IMG/VR virus record: IMGVR_UViG_3300044801_000394
Location: 1 to 64,000 of that record
From: a virus
Length of the DNA: 64,000 nucleotides
Reading direction: 5' to 3' (one strand)
The stretch's first letter is position 1; every line of letters begins with the position of its first letter. The notes under the pieces are model-generated. The model saw only the letters and a list, made by a program, of their open reading frames with translations, made no database searches and was not told the origin of the DNA. Position numbers and translations under genes: made by a program. Shown here one piece after another: positions 62,025-64,000 of this stretch.

Positions 62025-62573
62025 ATGAAAGATTTTGTAAAATTAAAAGAAGAGATAAAAAAGCATGTAACTCTCGGTGAGATGCTTCGAGAAGACGGGA
62101 GAGTCACCCTTGAAGTAGATGAGGAACAGATACATTGTCCTTTTCATGGAGCAGACAATAAGAAAAGTGCCCGATACTATAAGCAGACAGATACTATGTA
62201 CTGCTGGGCATGCAAAAAGATTTGGGATGTCTTCTCTTATACACAGCAGGAGAGGGGATCGACACTTAGAGAGGCAATCAATAGTCTAGTAAAAGAAAAC
62301 CATATTGACATCTCATCTGTGCCTGAACAGATAGATGTCCTTATACAAGGGATAACCGGACAAGAAAAGCCAGCAGAGATAAACAGGAACAGGATATTTT
62401 TGATGCAAGTACGTGACTGTATCTTTAAATTAAAAGATAGTATAGCCGTTGAAAAATATCAAAGATTAGTCCATTCCTATATGCTTTTGAAATATCTTGT
62501 GTCAGATGAAAAATATGTAGAGGCATGCAACAAAATGAATGAAGCACTTACCAGAATAACGAAAGAAATATAA
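62025..62573 (+). CDS. stand-alone CHC2 zinc-finger protein (primase-type)
   Basis: 182 residues. The N-terminal 90 form a DnaG-type CHC2 zinc finger: helix, then HCPFHG (C38, H41) and YCWACKK (C60, C63), with the usual ARYYKQTD strand between. The rest is helical, with no TOPRIM or RNA polymerase motif, so the primase catalytic core is missing here. It could recognise the template for a separate primase subunit encoded elsewhere, or bind the helicase. It is one base from the polymerase gene. Confidence 0.8.
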   Translation: MKDFVKLKEEIKKHVTLGEMLREDGRVTLEVDEEQIHCPFHGADNKKSARYYKQTDTMYCWACKKIWDVFSYTQQERGSTLREAINSLVKENHIDISSVPEQIDVLIQGITGQEKPAEINRNRIFLMQVRDCIFKLKDSIAVEKYQRLVHSYMLLKYLVSDEKYVEACNKMNEALTRITKEI

Positions 62574-62574
62574 T

Positions 62575-64000
62575 ATGGACGAGTTTGACATGATAATTGA
62601 TGATGCAGAGCCAGTAAAGAAAACTGTGGATAAACCAGTTGCTAAAGAACCAGAAGTTAACACAGATGATCTTGTTCTGGCGATACCTCAATTAGATGCT
62701 CTTGCAAAGATAGATGTAAAGCATATCGTGGACGAAATGCCTTGGATGAAAAATAAGAAGTTTCTTCTTCTTCATGACAGGAGGTCAATAGAAGATTTTA
62801 TTGATAGGATGATAAAGCAAGGCATAGGAGCTCTCGACACAGAGACAACTGGTTTGAATACAAGGTTGGATAAAAATGGTGTCCCCTATGATAAACTGGT
62901 AGGGATATCTCTTGCATTAAGCAGAGAGGAAGCATGCTATATCCCTATAGCCCACGCAGACAAAGAGTACAATGTTTCTTTAGAGTTTGTTTTGGATCAA
63001 CTAAAAAAATTGGCAGCAAACTGTACGCTTATTTTTCACAATTTTAAATATGACGGTCAGGTATTAAGGAATTACGGAATAATAATTGGTGGCGAGATAT
63101 ACGATGAAAACATGTTTGAAGATACTCTTATCATGGCCGTAATTCAGGATGCTTCGAGAAAAGCCAACGGATTAAAAATATTGTCTAAGAATATCCTCAA
63201 AAGAGAAATGATGGAGATAAAAGGTCTCGGTGTTAAAGTCACTAATGATACTATCCCTGCTTTTGACCAAGTCCCTCCGGAAAAAGCGGTATATTATGCA
63301 GCTGCAGACGCCATGAATACCTTTTACCTGTATGAAGTCTTTACAGATTTAATAAATCAACAGGATCATGACAGAAGACAAGGTCCCTGGGGAATATACA
63401 AAATTGAAAAACGTTGCATGTTTGTTACTATGGAGATGGAGCGTAATTATGCTAAAGTAGATTTGGAATATCTAAAGAAGATAAAGGCAGACCTTGAGAA
63501 TCGAAGCCAAGAATGTGTAAATAAGGTCCATGAGATAGTGGGAAGACCAATTGATATAAACAGTCCAAAACAACTAGGGACTCTTCTTTTTGATGAACTA
63601 AAATTAAAATACACCTCTAAGACCCCCAAGGAAAAAACAAAATCTGGGAACTACGAAACCTCAGAAGATGTCCTAAAAAAAATTAAGAAAGATCACCCAA
63701 TAATTAATTATATCCTTGACTATCGTGGGTATCAAAAGTATCTTTCTACATATGTCGACAACCTCATTAACCACTCAGACCAAAACAATGAGATAAAATT
63801 CGAGTTAAATCAGACACGAGCAGATACAGGAAGATACTCAGCAACAGGCGGAAAGGGATTAAAAATAGATGGATATGGAAAGATAAACTGTCAGAATCTT
63901 CCAAAATCCAACTCAAAAGACCCTAAATCAGTAGATATTAGAAGGGCTATCATAGCCCATCCTGGATTTAAAATAGTATCAATAGACTACAGCGGTGAAG
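62575..64000 (+). CDS. DNA polymerase, family A with 3'-5' exonuclease domain (partial, cut by window end)
   Basis: The first 475 codons are present; the gene runs off the right edge. After an acidic 50-residue start, the DEDD exonuclease appears: Exo I ALDTETTGL (D88, E90), Exo II IFHNFKYDG (H155-D160), Exo III YYAAADAMNTF (Y241, D245). Then comes the polymerase part: a thumb helix region, and QTRADTGRYSATGG, NCQNLPK and DIRRAIIAHPGFKIVSIDYS, the last being the start of motif A. Motifs B and C are outside the window. It replicates the phage genome with the neighbouring helicase. Start ATG at 62575, one base after the previous stop. Confidence 0.97.
   Translation, partial: MDEFDMIIDDAEPVKKTVDKPVAKEPEVNTDDLVLAIPQLDALAKIDVKHIVDEMPWMKNKKFLLLHDRRSIEDFIDRMIKQGIGALDTETTGLNTRLDKNGVPYDKLVGISLALSREEACYIPIAHADKEYNVSLEFVLDQLKKLAANCTLIFHNFKYDGQVLRNYGIIIGGEIYDENMFEDTLIMAVIQDASRKANGLKILSKNILKREMMEIKGLGVKVTNDTIPAFDQVPPEKAVYYAAADAMNTFYLYEVFTDLINQQDHDRRQGPWGIYKIEKRCMFVTMEMERNYAKVDLEYLKKIKADLENRSQECVNKVHEIVGRPIDINSPKQLGTLLFDELKLKYTSKTPKEKTKSGNYETSEDVLKKIKKDHPIINYILDYRGYQKYLSTYVDNLINHSDQNNEIKFELNQTRADTGRYSATGGKGLKIDGYGKINCQNLPKSNSKDPKSVDIRRAIIAHPGFKIVSIDYSGE

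Noticed and set aside
1-64000. Alternative genetic code, because nearly all backbone genes end in TAA
   Set aside because: The genes are full length under the standard code with no internal TAG or TGA, a TAG ends one backbone gene, and TAA preference is common in AT-rich phages.
1-64000. tRNA genes or CRISPR arrays
   Set aside because: Gaps are too short for tRNAs and no cloverleaf-like sequence or regularly spaced repeat array was noticed; the only regular array is the coding 60-base repeat at 37057.

Overview
The window is one continuous stretch of a large tailed bacteriophage genome (Caudoviricetes) with a contractile-tail (myovirus) type tail. Every supported gene lies on the + strand, genes are packed with gaps of a few bases or short overlaps, most starts have a purine-rich Shine-Dalgarno site, and the DNA is AT-rich. 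No tRNA, rRNA, CRISPR, integrase, transposase or reverse transcriptase is visible. Head, sheath and tube genes are not in the window and presumably lie to its left. The host cannot be named from the sequence; common Shine-Dalgarno sites argue only for a host that uses them.

Layout. (1) 1-5121: the end of an unidentified gene with an apparent +1 frame change, two probable tail-assembly genes and a 1067-residue tape measure. (2) 5131-12483: central baseplate: two related tail proteins (the second with a lytic transglycosylase domain), a gp27-like hub, a gp5/VgrG-like spike with a beta-helical needle, and a small protein built of three repeats. (3) 12500-27593: a giant 3616-residue protein, a doubly overlapped small gene, an FN3-containing protein, two unknowns and a gp25-like wedge protein. 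(4) 27595-35349: a gpJ/gp6-like wedge protein and a 1456-residue protein that carries a Ycf48/BNR-like beta-propeller. (5) 35354-42154: a mosaic fibre region of collagen-like stalks, PKD, FN3 and LamG-like domains. (6) 42232-46657: a cassette of three glycosyltransferase-type genes and three beta-helix genes whose stop-codon use differs from the rest. (7) 46696-55974: a second set of baseplate and tail proteins, including a propeller-less paralogue of the 1456-residue protein. (8) 55998-57841: a small membrane protein (holin candidate) and a zinc-ribbon protein. (9) 57941-64000: replication: SNF2-type helicase, a degenerate DnaC-like loader, DnaB-type helicase, a stand-alone CHC2 zinc finger, and family A DNA polymerase cut by the window edge.

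How it fits together. Tape measure, hub, spike and wedge genes follow the order usual in contractile-tailed phages. The fibre region looks like a reservoir of carbohydrate-binding and spacer modules, and the glycosyltransferase cassette inside it suggests modification of phage fibres or host glycans. The replication genes form a tight run that would supply helicase, loader, the primase zinc domain and polymerase; primase catalytic domain, ligase and nucleases would be sought to the right. In the backbone 33 of 34 complete genes end in TAA (one TAG, no TGA), while the six cassette genes use TGA, TAG and TAA equally.
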